Assembly: GCA_947385875.1 (NCBI GenBank)
Contig: CANDMV010000029.1
Coordinates: forward strand, 1-34,786
From: an uncultured Eubacterium sp.
GTDB lineage: Bacteria; Bacillota; Clostridia; Lachnospirales; Lachnospiraceae
DNA: 34,786 nucleotides
Direction: 5' to 3'
Part shown: piece after piece, positions 15,403 to 23,996 of the stretch
Layout: each line of letters opens with the position of its first letter
Position numbering within the stretch: the stretch's first letter is position 1
Made by a program: the position numbers and the translations under genes
The notes under the pieces: model-generated
Seen by the model: the letters and a program-made list of their open reading frames with translations, nothing else
Databases searched by the model: none
Told to the model about the DNA's origin: nothing

Positions 15403-16539
15403 ATGAGTAAATTAAAATTGATGACAATCGTGGGAACCAGACCTGAAATTATCCGTCTGTCAGAGATACTGAAAAAGTGTGATAGATATTTTCATCATAT
15501 TCTGGTACATACCGGGCAGAACTATGATTATACATTGAATCAGATCTTTTTTGAACAGATGGAGCTGAGAAAGCCGGACTATGTTTTGGAGTGTGCCGGA
15601 GGAAATCTGGGCGAGACAATGGGGCGTATCATAGCAGAATCTTATAACGTGCTGCTTGCCGAAAAGCCGGATGCCGTACTGATCTTGGGGGATACGAATT
15701 CAGCGCTTTGTGCAGTTTCTGCTAAACGGCTGAAAATACCTATTTTCCATATGGAGGCGGGAAATCGGTGCTGGGACTGGAATGTGTCAGAAATGATTAA
15801 CAGGAAGATCGTAGACCACATATCGGATATCAACCTGCCTTATACAGAGCATTCGAGGCGGTATCTGATTTCGGAGGGGATCGACGGCAAAACAGTCTTT
15901 GTGACAGGCTCTCCGATGCGGGAGATTATCCATGCAAATGAGGATAAAATTGCAGGAAGCAGTGTACTGGAGAGGCTGGGGCTTAAAAAGCAGAGTTATA
16001 TACTGCTGTCTGCGCACAGAGAGGAAAATATTGATCTGGAGCAGAATTTTATGTCTCTGATGAAAGCAGTCAATGATATGGCAGAAAAATATCAGATGCC
16101 TGTGATTTACTCGGCACACCCAAGGAGCAGGAGCTTCATAGAAAAAAGAAGATTTGCTTTTCATCCATTTGTGCGGCAGATGGAGCCGTTTGGTTTTTTT
16201 GATTATAACAAGCTGCAGATGAATGCATACTGTGTTCTTTCAGACAGCGGCACGCTGTCCGAGGAAAGTGCTATACTTGATTTTCCGGCGGTTCTGATTC
16301 GGACATCGACAGAAAGGCCGGAGGTGCTTGATGGAGGCAGTATTGTCATAGGAGGGATTACAACACAATCCGTAGAGCAGGCAGTGGAGCTTGCAGTGGC
16401 GATGCATGAAAACCATGAGCAGAGTGTTCCGGCCAGAGATTACGAGGATCTGAATGTGTCAGCCAAGGTAGTTAAGATCATTCAGAGCTATACAGATATC
16501 GTCAACAGGACTGTCTGGAGAAAAGAGGGAGATTCATGA
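15403..16539 (+). CDS. capG: UDP-N-acetyl sugar 2-epimerase (CapG-like)
   Basis: Final step to UDP-L-FucNAc. It has 378 aa (family about 374) with the WecB/GT-B-like fold. Motifs are TIVGTRPEIIRLSE, HTGQNYDYTLNQIFF, LGDTNSALCAVSAKR, HMEAGNRCWDWNVSEMINRK, SAHREENIDLEQNF and SDSGTLSEESAILDFP. It starts at 15403 behind AGGCGGTGG. It ends overlapping the GT4 start by 4 bases. Together with capE and capF the full route from UDP-GlcNAc to UDP-L-FucNAc is present. Confidence 0.93.
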   Translation: MSKLKLMTIVGTRPEIIRLSEILKKCDRYFHHILVHTGQNYDYTLNQIFFEQMELRKPDYVLECAGGNLGETMGRIIAESYNVLLAEKPDAVLILGDTNSALCAVSAKRLKIPIFHMEAGNRCWDWNVSEMINRKIVDHISDINLPYTEHSRRYLISEGIDGKTVFVTGSPMREIIHANEDKIAGSSVLERLGLKKQSYILLSAHREENIDLEQNFMSLMKAVNDMAEKYQMPVIYSAHPRSRSFIEKRRFAFHPFVRQMEPFGFFDYNKLQMNAYCVLSDSGTLSEESAILDFPAVLIRTSTERPEVLDGGSIVIGGITTQSVEQAVELAVAMHENHEQSVPARDYEDLNVSAKVVKIIQSYTDIVNRTVWRKEGDS

Positions 16540-17765
16540 TGAAGGTTTTGTGGCTGTGTAATATTGTTCTGCCTGATTTTTGTGATTTCTATGGATTTCG
16601 TAAAAATCCTGTCGGCGGATGGATGACGGGGATGCTGTATCAGCTGGAGAATAAAGCGGAGATCGCTTTCTGCTTTCCGATTAAGGATAAGATCTATATG
16701 AAGGACGGAGTGTATAAGCAGCATAAAATCTATTCCTTCCAATTTTATAATTCTGTATATCAGCCAGATGTAAAGGATAGGATGAAAGAGGTTCTGAGGG
16801 ATTTTGCACCGGATGTGATACATATATGGGGGACGGAATATCCACATACGCTTGCTATGGTACATGCAGCGGAAGAGCTTGGCATGGCAGACAGGATTGT
16901 CATTCATATACAAGGGCTGGTTTCTGTATATGCACAGCATTATTATGCGGATATTCCTGAGCATTACAGAAGCATGAGGTCAGGAGGGTTTCCTACAATC
17001 GAAGAGGAGCAGCGTGATTTTGAGCATAGAGGCCGTTATGAGATGGAAGCTATTAAGAGGGTCAGGCACGTGTTTGGAAGGACGGACTGGGATGAAGCGT
17101 GTGTAAAAAGAATCAACCCAGAAGTAAATTATCATTTCTGTAATGAGATACTGAAAGAGGAATTTTACCGCCATGTGGATGAGTGGGAGTATGACAGATG
17201 TGAAAAACATACGATTTTTCTAAGCCAGGCCGTCTATCCGTTGAAAGGATTTCATTATTTTATCAAAGCGGTTCCATATATTGTGCGCAGGTATCCTGAT
17301 CTGAAGGTTTTTGTAGCGGGCGACAGTCCGGCAATAAAAAATAAGGACGGAGAATTAAAACCATATGGCGTATTGGTTGAAAAGCTCATGGAGGAATGTC
17401 AGACTTTGAACCGGATCACATTTCTGGGTATGCTTTCAGAAAAAGAAATGATTCAGCAGTATTTAAGAGCCAATGTCTTTCTGTCGGCATCCAGCATAGA
17501 GAATTCTTCGAATTCAATATGTGAAGCAGCCCTGTTGGGATGTCCGGTTATATCGTCATATGTCGGAGGGGTACAGAATTTGATTACGCATGGGGTGAAT
17601 GGGTATCTTTATCAGGGAAATGCAGAGTATATGATTGCGCATTATATTGATAAGGTATTTCAGGAAAAGAAACTGGGATTTGATAAAAAAATAGAATCCC
17701 TTCTGCGGCCGAAGAAGAATGCGGATACGGCTTATTCTGTTTATCAGTCAATGCTTTCTGCTTAA
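16536..17765 (+). CDS. GT4-family glycosyltransferase
   Basis: GT-B-fold transferase (409 aa). The N-terminal acceptor domain contains DVIHIWGTEYPHTLAMVHAA. The C-terminal donor domain has SQAVYPLKGFHYFIKAV, FVAGDSP, FLGMLSEKEMIQQY and the E-x7-E signature in SSIENSSNSICEAALLGCPV. The position directly after capG, with ATGA overlap and its own AGAGGGAGA site, makes it a candidate for adding L-FucNAc, as WbuB-like enzymes do. That role is inferred from context. Confidence 0.88.
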   Translation: MMKVLWLCNIVLPDFCDFYGFRKNPVGGWMTGMLYQLENKAEIAFCFPIKDKIYMKDGVYKQHKIYSFQFYNSVYQPDVKDRMKEVLRDFAPDVIHIWGTEYPHTLAMVHAAEELGMADRIVIHIQGLVSVYAQHYYADIPEHYRSMRSGGFPTIEEEQRDFEHRGRYEMEAIKRVRHVFGRTDWDEACVKRINPEVNYHFCNEILKEEFYRHVDEWEYDRCEKHTIFLSQAVYPLKGFHYFIKAVPYIVRRYPDLKVFVAGDSPAIKNKDGELKPYGVLVEKLMEECQTLNRITFLGMLSEKEMIQQYLRANVFLSASSIENSSNSICEAALLGCPVISSYVGGVQNLITHGVNGYLYQGNAEYMIAHYIDKVFQEKKLGFDKKIESLLRPKKNADTAYSVYQSMLSA

Positions 17766-17892
17766 AACAGTGGAATATGAGTGCGATCAGCGGCATATGC
17801 ACTGTGCAGAATGACATTGATGCAGAAAAGTAAAAGCCGGCAGGATAAAAAATTCATGCTTAGGGTATGAAAAAATGAGGAGAAACTTTTAT

Positions 17893-19221
17893 ATGAGTGA
17901 GAATATTTTATTATTCCATATTGGTATGCATAAAACTGGAACGACCGCTTTACAGCGTTTTTTATATGAAAATACTGAAATATTAAAGAAATATGGATGG
18001 TGTTATCCAAGATTACGGTCTGCAAAGTATGATACATGGAAAAATGGATGTACACTAATGTGGCCTGATGAACGCGGAGATGGAGAATGGAAAATTATAG
18101 AGGATACACTGAAAGATTACAATGTAGTTATTTCGAATGAAGGATATTGCATATATCGTGATGAGTTATATGAAGCATTGGCTAAAGCGCGGGAATTTCA
18201 TGACAATATAAAAGTAATTATTTACTTAAGGCGGCAGGATCGTGCGGCAGAATCCCTATATAACCAATTAGTAAAAGGGATAAGCGAGCATGGCACGGTG
18301 ACGGATTTTATAAATCATAGAATGCTCTGGACAAATAATTATTATGAAATATTAGATGAACTAGGCGATAAATTCGGAAAAGAGAATGTGATTGTCAGGG
18401 TATATGAAAAAGAGCAGTTTAAAGGGAGCAGGAATGATATTTTTTCGGATTTTATGTGTGCTATATCCGGCAATGATCTGGATATAAACTGGGACGAATT
18501 TATGATACCGGATACACAGAATTTCTCTTTAGATAATCGAATTTTAGAAATAAAGAAATTATGTAATTCTGTCATCAATAATCATGACCAGCCGTGGAAT
18601 CGATGGGTAAGAAAAGAAATAGAAAAAATAAATAATGTATGCTGCAGCCATTCTGCAGCAGGGTTGAAGGCAGGTTATTTTACAAAAGAAGAAAGGAGCA
18701 GCCTGTTAGAATCCCAAAAATTAAATAATGCCAGAATTGCAAAAGAATTCCTGAATCGAGATGACGGAGTCTTATTTTATGATGATTTTTTAGATTATCC
18801 TGTTTATGAAAAAGAAGCGACAGGTTTTGAAGAAGCAATGATACGAATATTGTTTGGCATGATTTATCTGCAGCAGTGCAGACTGGAGATGACTCCGGCA
18901 GCTACAGCGGTCAGCCTGCTTCGTAAAGATCGGAAACTGGCTTTTTATGGAATGGGTGAGAGAGGAGAAAGGCTGCTGAATTATCCGCTGGCGCCGGATC
19001 TTATCATAGATAATGATCCTGATAAGGTAGATACAAGTATTCGGGGAGTGTCGGTTATTCCTGCGGATAATGTTGACGACTGGAAAAAGTATTTTGTTGT
19101 CGTAACGCCAATATATACAGCAGGGATTGAGAAAAGTCTCTGTAATGAGGGGTTGGTAAAAGGAGTCGATTATATATTATTGAACGACTTTTTTGATTAT
19201 TTTTCATCTTATTATGAATAA
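17893..19221 (+). CDS. Sulfotransferase-like protein with C-terminal accessory domain
   Basis: Protein of 442 aa. Residues 1-~310 look like a PAPS-dependent sulfotransferase. The 5'-phosphosulfate loop is HIGMHKTGTTALQRFL, and a 3'-phosphate region is VIIYLRRQDRAAESLYNQL. Residues ~335-442 are a Rossmann-like module (KLAFYGMGERGERLL ... LIIDNDPDKVD ... YFVVVTPIY) shared with the GT32 protein at 9156. The N-terminal two thirds are markedly AT-rich, with TTA/ATA codons, while the C-terminal third (from about 18840) has the CTG/CCG-rich usage of its neighbours. This suggests a fusion of foreign and resident parts. ATG 17893 is chosen for AGGAG ten bases upstream; 17875 is possible. Confidence 0.75.
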   Translation: MSENILLFHIGMHKTGTTALQRFLYENTEILKKYGWCYPRLRSAKYDTWKNGCTLMWPDERGDGEWKIIEDTLKDYNVVISNEGYCIYRDELYEALAKAREFHDNIKVIIYLRRQDRAAESLYNQLVKGISEHGTVTDFINHRMLWTNNYYEILDELGDKFGKENVIVRVYEKEQFKGSRNDIFSDFMCAISGNDLDINWDEFMIPDTQNFSLDNRILEIKKLCNSVINNHDQPWNRWVRKEIEKINNVCCSHSAAGLKAGYFTKEERSSLLESQKLNNARIAKEFLNRDDGVLFYDDFLDYPVYEKEATGFEEAMIRILFGMIYLQQCRLEMTPAATAVSLLRKDRKLAFYGMGERGERLLNYPLAPDLIIDNDPDKVDTSIRGVSVIPADNVDDWKKYFVVVTPIYTAGIEKSLCNEGLVKGVDYILLNDFFDYFSSYYE

Positions 19222-19253
19222 TCAGTTGCTATAGAAGCGATAGGAAGCTGCCG

Positions 19254-19340
19254 ATGAAGGAAAAGCAGAAGCTGCATCTGGAAGTTTCAAAAATAGAACT
19301 GCTGAAAGCAAAAGAATTGTTTTCAGAGGAAGAATTTTAG
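19254..19340 (+). CDS. Possible 28-codon small ORF
   Basis: An ORF beginning MKEKQKLHLEVSKIELLKAK, preceded by TAGGAAG at suitable spacing. It is charged and helical, with no recognised family. It could be a remnant of a coiled-coil protein or a chance ORF in the gap after the glycan operon. Confidence 0.25.
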   Translation: MKEKQKLHLEVSKIELLKAKELFSEEEF

Positions 19341-19390
19341 GAAGCTGTCTTAATTAAATCAGTCATAAGCTGTAATAGAATAGTGCTGGT

Positions 19391-19440
19391 GAGCCTGCCC
19401 TTTGTCAGATGCAAGGGGCAGGCTCAGTTATTGTTTTGCA
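19391..19440 (+). terminator. Likely terminator of the glycan operon
   Basis: GAGCCTGCCC (19391-19400) pairs with GGGCAGGCTC (19416-19425), and the stem extends by TTTG/CAAG to about 14 bp around a 7-base loop. A modest T-rich stretch follows (TTATTGTTTT). The rest of the 19341-19658 gap shows no gene. Confidence 0.7.
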
Positions 19441-19658
19441 ACAAGTGATAAATTTCGCTGTTATAGTATGAGATTACATTGCCTGTGAGCCGGGTGAATT
19501 GGCTGGCTTAAATGATCGTGAGTTAGATTGAAATTATTATTGATTTTTTTGGAATTATATGAGATAGTAACAGAAGTGGACAATATGGTTTATGAACAAT
19601 GCTTTTCTGAGTGTTGTATAGCTGTGAAAAAATGCTTGTTTTCCGAGAAATTCAGAGG

Positions 19659-19692
19659 GCGCAGTGATCTTAAGGGGTTATTGCGCTTTTTA
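19659..19692 (+). terminator. Hairpin plus T-run upstream of moaA
   Basis: GCGCAGTGA (19659-19667) pairs with TTATTGCGC (19678-19686), using two G-U pairs, and is followed by TTTTTATT. It lies 62 bases before moaA, so it could be an attenuator in the moaA leader or a terminator for upstream transcription. Confidence 0.6.
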
Positions 19693-19753
19693 TTATAGTT
19701 GTATTAGAGTGCTTACCCTAACGATAAAGTGAAGAAAGAAGCAGGAGAAAAAA

Positions 19754-20716
19754 TTGACGGATAGTTACAAAAGAGTGATTGATTATATGCGGGTCTCGAT
19801 TACAGACCGCTGCAATTTAAGGTGCAGGTATTGTATGCCCGATGGCATTACATGTATTCCAATGGAAGAGCTGCTGACTCTGGAAGAGATTACGGAAACC
19901 TGCCGGCAGGCAGCGGAGCTTGGCATATGCAAGATCAAAATAACGGGCGGGGAGCCGTTGGTGCGTCTGGGCTGTACGGATTTGGTGAGAATGATAAAAG
20001 CGCTTCCAGACATCGAACAGGTAACGCTTACCACAAATGGAGTACTTTTGCCCGGATATGCGGAAGAATTGTACAGAGCCGGTATCGATGGGGTGAATGT
20101 GAGTCTGGATACGCTGGACGGCGCAGAATATAGACAGATCACGGGGGTTGATGCCTTATCGGATGTACTGGACGGAATATCTGTCATGAGCAGTTATCAG
20201 ATTCCTCTGAAAATCAATTCTGTACTACAGTGCGGGCAGGAAGATAACTGGCTGGCCTTGGCGGAGCTGACACGAAAGCAACATCTGGATGTCCGTTTTA
20301 TTGAAATGATGCCGATCGGGTATGGTCGCCGTTATAAGCCTGTGTCGAATACAGAAGTATATAGGGTACTGGAGCAGCGGTATGGAAAACTGGAGCCGGA
20401 TGTGGCGGTTCATGGAAACGGGCCTGCTGTATATTATAAAATACCAGGCAGCCTCGGAAGCGTAGGGATGATTGGAGCGGTTCATGACAAATTCTGCAGC
20501 CGGTGCAACCGGATCCGCCTGACATCCATAGGACAGATCAAGCCATGTCTTTGTTATGAAGAGGGGATTTCGGTGAAGGAGGCCCTGCGAAGCGGCAGTA
20601 CGCAGGAGGTGAAAGAGCTGATTGCGGCAGCCGCTATGGCAAAGCCGCTGGAGCATATGTTTGGGAATAAGCAGATGGTCACAGAAACAAGGGAAATGGC
20701 GAGAATAGGAGGGTAA
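19754..20716 (+). CDS. moaA: GTP 3',8-cyclase MoaA
   Basis: Radical-SAM enzyme for the first step of molybdenum cofactor synthesis (GTP to 3',8-cyclo-dihydro-GTP). It has 320 aa, typical length. The N-terminal cluster is CNLRCRYC (C20, C24, C27), then ITGGEPLVR, TTNGVLL and NVSLDTLD. The C-terminal second cluster is CSRCNRIRLTSIGQIKPC (C-x2-C-x13-C), and the protein ends in the conserved Gly-Gly (RIGG). The TTG start is supported by AGGAG seven bases upstream and by the family N-terminus. The next gene follows after 8 bases. It serves molybdoenzymes such as the XDH encoded nearby. Confidence 0.97.
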   Translation: MTDSYKRVIDYMRVSITDRCNLRCRYCMPDGITCIPMEELLTLEEITETCRQAAELGICKIKITGGEPLVRLGCTDLVRMIKALPDIEQVTLTTNGVLLPGYAEELYRAGIDGVNVSLDTLDGAEYRQITGVDALSDVLDGISVMSSYQIPLKINSVLQCGQEDNWLALAELTRKQHLDVRFIEMMPIGYGRRYKPVSNTEVYRVLEQRYGKLEPDVAVHGNGPAVYYKIPGSLGSVGMIGAVHDKFCSRCNRIRLTSIGQIKPCLCYEEGISVKEALRSGSTQEVKELIAAAAMAKPLEHMFGNKQMVTETREMARIGG

Positions 20717-20724
20717 GCAGAAAA

Positions 20725-21663
20725 ATGGGGGAGCTGAAAGCAATCTGTATCAGTGAACAAAGAGGTATGCCCAAAACGGAGGTATTACAGGCTGATCTTG
20801 AAATAGACTGGGGAATTATTGGGGATGCCCACGGCGGCAGGTGGCATCGGCAGGTCAGCCTGCTGGCATTGGAAAAGATCGAGGAGTTTCGCGGCAGAGG
20901 CGCACAGGTGGATTACGGTGCATTTGGAGAAAATCTGATTGTAGAGGGGTTTGACCTGCGTACACTTCCAGTCGGAACAAGGTTTCAGATTGGAGAAACA
21001 GTACTGGAGCTGACTCAGATTGGAAAGGAATGTCACAGTCATTGTGAAATTTTCAAAAAAATGGGCGACTGTATTATGCCGAGAGAAGGTGTATTTACGA
21101 AGGTGATAAGGGGCGGACATATTCAAAAGGGTGATGCCGTTACGGTCACCATGCCGCAGTCGGATCGTCCGTTTGCCGCAGCGGTTATTACTCTGAGCGA
21201 TCAGGGAGCAGCGGGTATGAGGGAAGACGAGAGCGGGCCGCTGATGCGGGAAATGCTTGCCGGGGCAGGATATGAGGTGGTAGAACAGCTGCTTCTTTCA
21301 GATGACGAGGAAGGATTGAAGCGGCAGCTAGTCAGGCTTTCAGACCAAAGGCAGGTAAATTTGATCCTGACTTCAGGAGGAACCGGGTTTTCCGACAGAG
21401 ATCATACACCGGAAGCTACAGCGGCAGTCTGTGACAGGATGGCAGATGGAATCGCGGAAGCGGTCAGGGCGTACTCAATGACGATTACAAAGAGGGCTAT
21501 GTTCAGCCGGGCAAAAGCGGGAATTCGTAAAGGCACACTGATTATAAATCTGCCGGGAAGCCCTAAAGCTGTGCGGGAAGCGCTGGAGTTTTTATTGCCG
21601 CAGCTGGGACATGGACTGGGGATTCTGCGGGGGACAGAAAGAGAATGTGCACGTACGCAGTGA
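20725..21663 (+). CDS. MOSC domain fused to MogA/MoaB-type molybdopterin protein
   Basis: Fusion of 312 aa. Residues 1-~148 are a MOSC domain (GIIGDAHGGRWHRQVSLLAL ... FGENLIVEGFDL ... ELTQIGKECHSHCEIF), a family linked to molybdenum cofactor and sulfur handling. Residues ~150-308 are a MogA/MoaB domain (AAVITLSDQGAAGMREDESG ... LTSGGTGFSDRDHTPEAT ... LPGSPKAVREALEFLLP), which adenylylates molybdopterin. It is co-transcribed with moaA. moaC, moaE, moeA and others are not in the window. This domain pairing recurs in Clostridia as far as I know. Confidence 0.92.
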   Translation: MGELKAICISEQRGMPKTEVLQADLEIDWGIIGDAHGGRWHRQVSLLALEKIEEFRGRGAQVDYGAFGENLIVEGFDLRTLPVGTRFQIGETVLELTQIGKECHSHCEIFKKMGDCIMPREGVFTKVIRGGHIQKGDAVTVTMPQSDRPFAAAVITLSDQGAAGMREDESGPLMREMLAGAGYEVVEQLLLSDDEEGLKRQLVRLSDQRQVNLILTSGGTGFSDRDHTPEATAAVCDRMADGIAEAVRAYSMTITKRAMFSRAKAGIRKGTLIINLPGSPKAVREALEFLLPQLGHGLGILRGTERECARTQ

Positions 21664-21692
21664 GTATAATTATTATGAACTGGAAGAAGGGA

Positions 21693-21879
21693 TTAAGATG
21701 TCTATGATGAGTATTCAGATCTTCTTGGCGGCATGATGAATGAGATCAGAAAAGCAAGGTTTATTTTAAGAATTCCTACAGAGCAGAAAACAGAAAGGGC
21801 ATCCAGACTGGTTAAAATGCTGGATGAAATAAAGGAAGAAAGAAAAAAAGCAGTTTTTATGGCACAAATCTTAAATTAA
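21693..21879 (+). pseudogene. Short frameshifted gene remnant
   Basis: An open stretch reads DVYDEYSDLLGGMMNEIRKA, then RFILRIPTEQKTERASRLVK and MLDEIKEERKKAVFMAQILN, and ends at TAA 21877-21879. It has no upstream start, though an ATG at 21733 would give 48 aa. The preceding frame (YELEEGIKMS...) could be its earlier part with one shift. The helical charged sequence suggests decayed protein; the family is not recognised. Confidence 0.35.
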
Positions 21880-21899
21880 GTGATCAAGCTTTGCCAGTA

Positions 21900-22092
21900 T
21901 GTAACAATTCAGACAGGATGTTACATATTGGCTGTGCGGACGCTGGGAGAGGGATCTGCCCGGTCTGCCTGCGTCCGTTCCAGAATGCTGAGAATCCCTG
22001 AGCATTCTGGAAAAGTCGCAGGAAGACGGGACAGCTCCTCTCACCCGGCGTCCGGATATCCACAAATGTAACACATTATCTGAATGGTTACA
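21900..22092. repeat. 193-bp long palindrome
   Basis: The arms pair from TGTAACA (21900-21906) and GGTTACA near 22086-22092, inward through TGTTACAT / ATGTAACA, GGACGC / GCGTCC, GGGAGAGG / CCTCTC and CTGCCCG..TCTgCCTGCG / CGCAGGaAGAcGGG. They end at a perfect CCAGAATGCT (21980-21989) / AGCATTCTGG (22001-22010) apex. It is unrelated in sequence to the palindromes at 6924 and 10276. MITE-like, with no coding capacity. Confidence 0.8.
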
Positions 22093-22136
22093 AAATCTTA
22101 AGTTAATGACATTGGCCGTGAATAGTAACTTACCTC

Positions 22137-22166
22137 TTGAAAATTTCGAAAACGTTATTATATAAT
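22137..22166 (+). promoter_or_regulatory. Promoter of pepT
   Basis: TTGAAA (22137-22142), an 18-base spacer and TATAAT (22161-22166) lie 31 bases before the pepT ATG. AGGAGG at 22180-22185 is the ribosome site. Confidence 0.75.
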
Positions 22167-22196
22167 TAAATAAGAAAAGAGGAGGAAGAACAGATA

Positions 22197-23426
22197 ATGG
22201 CATATAAAAAAGTAGTAGATAATTTTTTAAGGTATGTGAAGATTGATACACAGTCCAGTGAAGAAAATTCGTCCGGGGTTCCTTCTACAGAAAAGCAGAG
22301 AGACATGGCGAAGATTTTGTATGAGGAGCTGTTGGAGCTTGGGGCAGATGATGTGCGTTACGATGAAAAATTTTGTTACGTGTATGCTGTGATTCCATCT
22401 AATATTGGAGAGGGAGCAGATGCACCTGCTGTCGGCTTTATCGCGCATATGGATACATCGCCGGAGGTAAGCGGAAAAGACGTAAAGCCGAGAGTGATTG
22501 AAAACTATGGCGGAGGGGACATTGTCTTAAATGAGGAGAGCCACATAGTAACTTACGTGTCTGATTTCCCAATGCTTGATAGATGTAAGGGAAAGAGCCT
22601 GATTGTGACAGATGGCAGTACGCTTCTTGGCGGTGACGATAAAGCGGGCGTAGCGGAAATTATGGCTATGGCAGCGTATTTTCTAGAGCACCCGGAAATA
22701 AAGCATGGAAAAATATGCATCGGTTTTACGCCTGATGAGGAAGTGGGGAGAGGTGTCGATCACTTTGACATAAAGCGATTTGGAGCGGATTATGCGTATA
22801 CTGTGGACGGCGGCATGATCGGTGAGCTGAACTATGAGTGCTTTCATGCAGCATCGGCATCAATTACCGTCACGGGCAAAAATGTTCATCCCGGCAGTGC
22901 AAAGGGGATTATGAAGAATGCCATAAAGCTGGCATATGAATTTATGAATGCGCTTCCTGATGAGTGTCCTGAGAATACAGAGGGCTATGAAGGTTTTTAT
23001 CATGTAGAAAACATAAAGGGAACGGTGGAGGAAGCAGCTGCAGAGTATCTTATTAGAGATCATGACAAGTATAAGTTTGAGGAGAGGAAAGAGCTGTTTG
23101 TCAAAACGGCTGATAAGCTGAACCAAAAATACGGAACAGAAATCTTTCATGTAAAAATATGTGATACCTATTCTAATATGCGTGAAATGATTGAAAAGGA
23201 TATGCGTATCGTGGACAGGCTGATCGAAGCAATGAAATGTGTGGGTGTAGAGCCTGAGATCTCGCCGATACGCGGCGGGACAGACGGGGCAAGGCTTTCG
23301 TTTGAAGGACTGTTATGTCCGAATATCTGTACCGGAACGGAAGGCAGTCACAGCCGGAATGAATTTGCATGTATCGAAGATATGGAAAAAGTGGTTGAGA
23401 TTTTGATAAACTTAGTTAAAGTATAA
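22197..23426 (+). CDS. pepT: Peptidase T (tripeptide aminopeptidase)
   Basis: Cytoplasmic M20B zinc aminopeptidase releasing N-terminal residues from tripeptides. It has 409 aa, the usual length. Metal-ligand motifs are GFIAHMDTSPE, LGGDDKAGVAEI and FTPDEEVGRGVDHFD, with later YTVDGG, KNVHPGSAKG, RGGTDGARLSFEG and TEGSHSRNEF. The lid domain lies between. It is monocistronic: own promoter, an unrelated palindrome upstream, and a decayed convergent gene downstream. Confidence 0.97.
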   Translation: MAYKKVVDNFLRYVKIDTQSSEENSSGVPSTEKQRDMAKILYEELLELGADDVRYDEKFCYVYAVIPSNIGEGADAPAVGFIAHMDTSPEVSGKDVKPRVIENYGGGDIVLNEESHIVTYVSDFPMLDRCKGKSLIVTDGSTLLGGDDKAGVAEIMAMAAYFLEHPEIKHGKICIGFTPDEEVGRGVDHFDIKRFGADYAYTVDGGMIGELNYECFHAASASITVTGKNVHPGSAKGIMKNAIKLAYEFMNALPDECPENTEGYEGFYHVENIKGTVEEAAAEYLIRDHDKYKFEERKELFVKTADKLNQKYGTEIFHVKICDTYSNMREMIEKDMRIVDRLIEAMKCVGVEPEISPIRGGTDGARLSFEGLLCPNICTGTEGSHSRNEFACIEDMEKVVEILINLVKV

Positions 23427-23488
23427 TATGGGTCTGGCGGGGATTATGGACTTTATGGGGCATACTGGATCAGGGAGATCTGGTGTGC

Positions 23489-23525
23489 CCGGCCCATTAG
23501 AAGTTTACCTTTGGCGAAGGGCCGG
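23489..23525. terminator. GC-rich hairpin after pepT
   Basis: CCGGCCC (23489-23495) pairs with GGGCCGG (23519-23525) around a 23-base loop; no T-run follows. The loop contains CCTTTGGCGAAG, which also occurs in reverse complement in the MITE near 7127, so it may be a piece of a related repeat. Confidence 0.3.
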
Positions 23526-23545
23526 ATGTGTGTATGTGCTATGAA

Positions 23546-23905
23546 TTAGTTAGAGCTTTTCTTTTTCTCCGGCAGAATAAAGCTGAGCAGCAGCGATATG
23601 ACAAATACGCCTGCGTCGGCATTGCCGTTAAAGATGTCGCCTGCTGCGGATGGAAATGCTGCAAAGAAATTCCTATATCGCACACAGCAGCAGACGTGTG
23701 ATTTCTGCCGGAGTCAGGGATTCGCCGGTGTCTCTAACTACTGCGGCACCGCATACAATCAGCACTGGTGCAAGATTTGCGACAAACATTGCAAGTACAT
23801 GCTGCAGTCCGAAAGGAATTGCTTTTCCGATCGGCACTCTTCCGTTAAATGATAGACGTTTTCTACGCTTACGCTTGTTATATTTTCTTCTTTGTTATTT
23901 TTCAT
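23546..23905 (-). pseudogene. NCS2 xanthine/uracil permease, decayed
   Basis: Minus-strand remains of a nucleobase:cation symporter-2. The start MKNNKEENITSVSVENVY is followed by a frameshift. Next comes NGRVPIGKAIPFGLQHVLAM FVANLAPVLIVCGAAVVRDT and GESLTPAEITRLLLCAI, which is the typical NCS2 N-terminus. A stop and a large internal deletion then lead to the family's C-terminal end, FFAAFPSAAGDIFNGNADAG VFVISLLLSFILPEKKKSSN. About 120 codons remain of roughly 450. It lies directly downstream of the xdh operon on the same strand and was presumably the purine importer for it. Confidence 0.75.
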
Positions 23906-23996
23906 ATTGGTTTCCTCTTGCTGTTTATATGACAGCATTCTTGTAAAGCACTGGAACTATATGCAGATGATGGTATCTATGTTGTCATTTTTATTT

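Noticed and set aside
19500..19753. Moco riboswitch upstream of moaA
   Set aside because: I could not find the conserved core or multi-helix layout of the Moco motif; only one hairpin with a T-run is evident. A covariance-model search would settle it.
23598..23946. Plus-strand ORFs of 84 and 98 codons
   Set aside because: They overlap the minus-strand NCS2 permease remnant, whose residue patterns are recognisable, so they are shadows.
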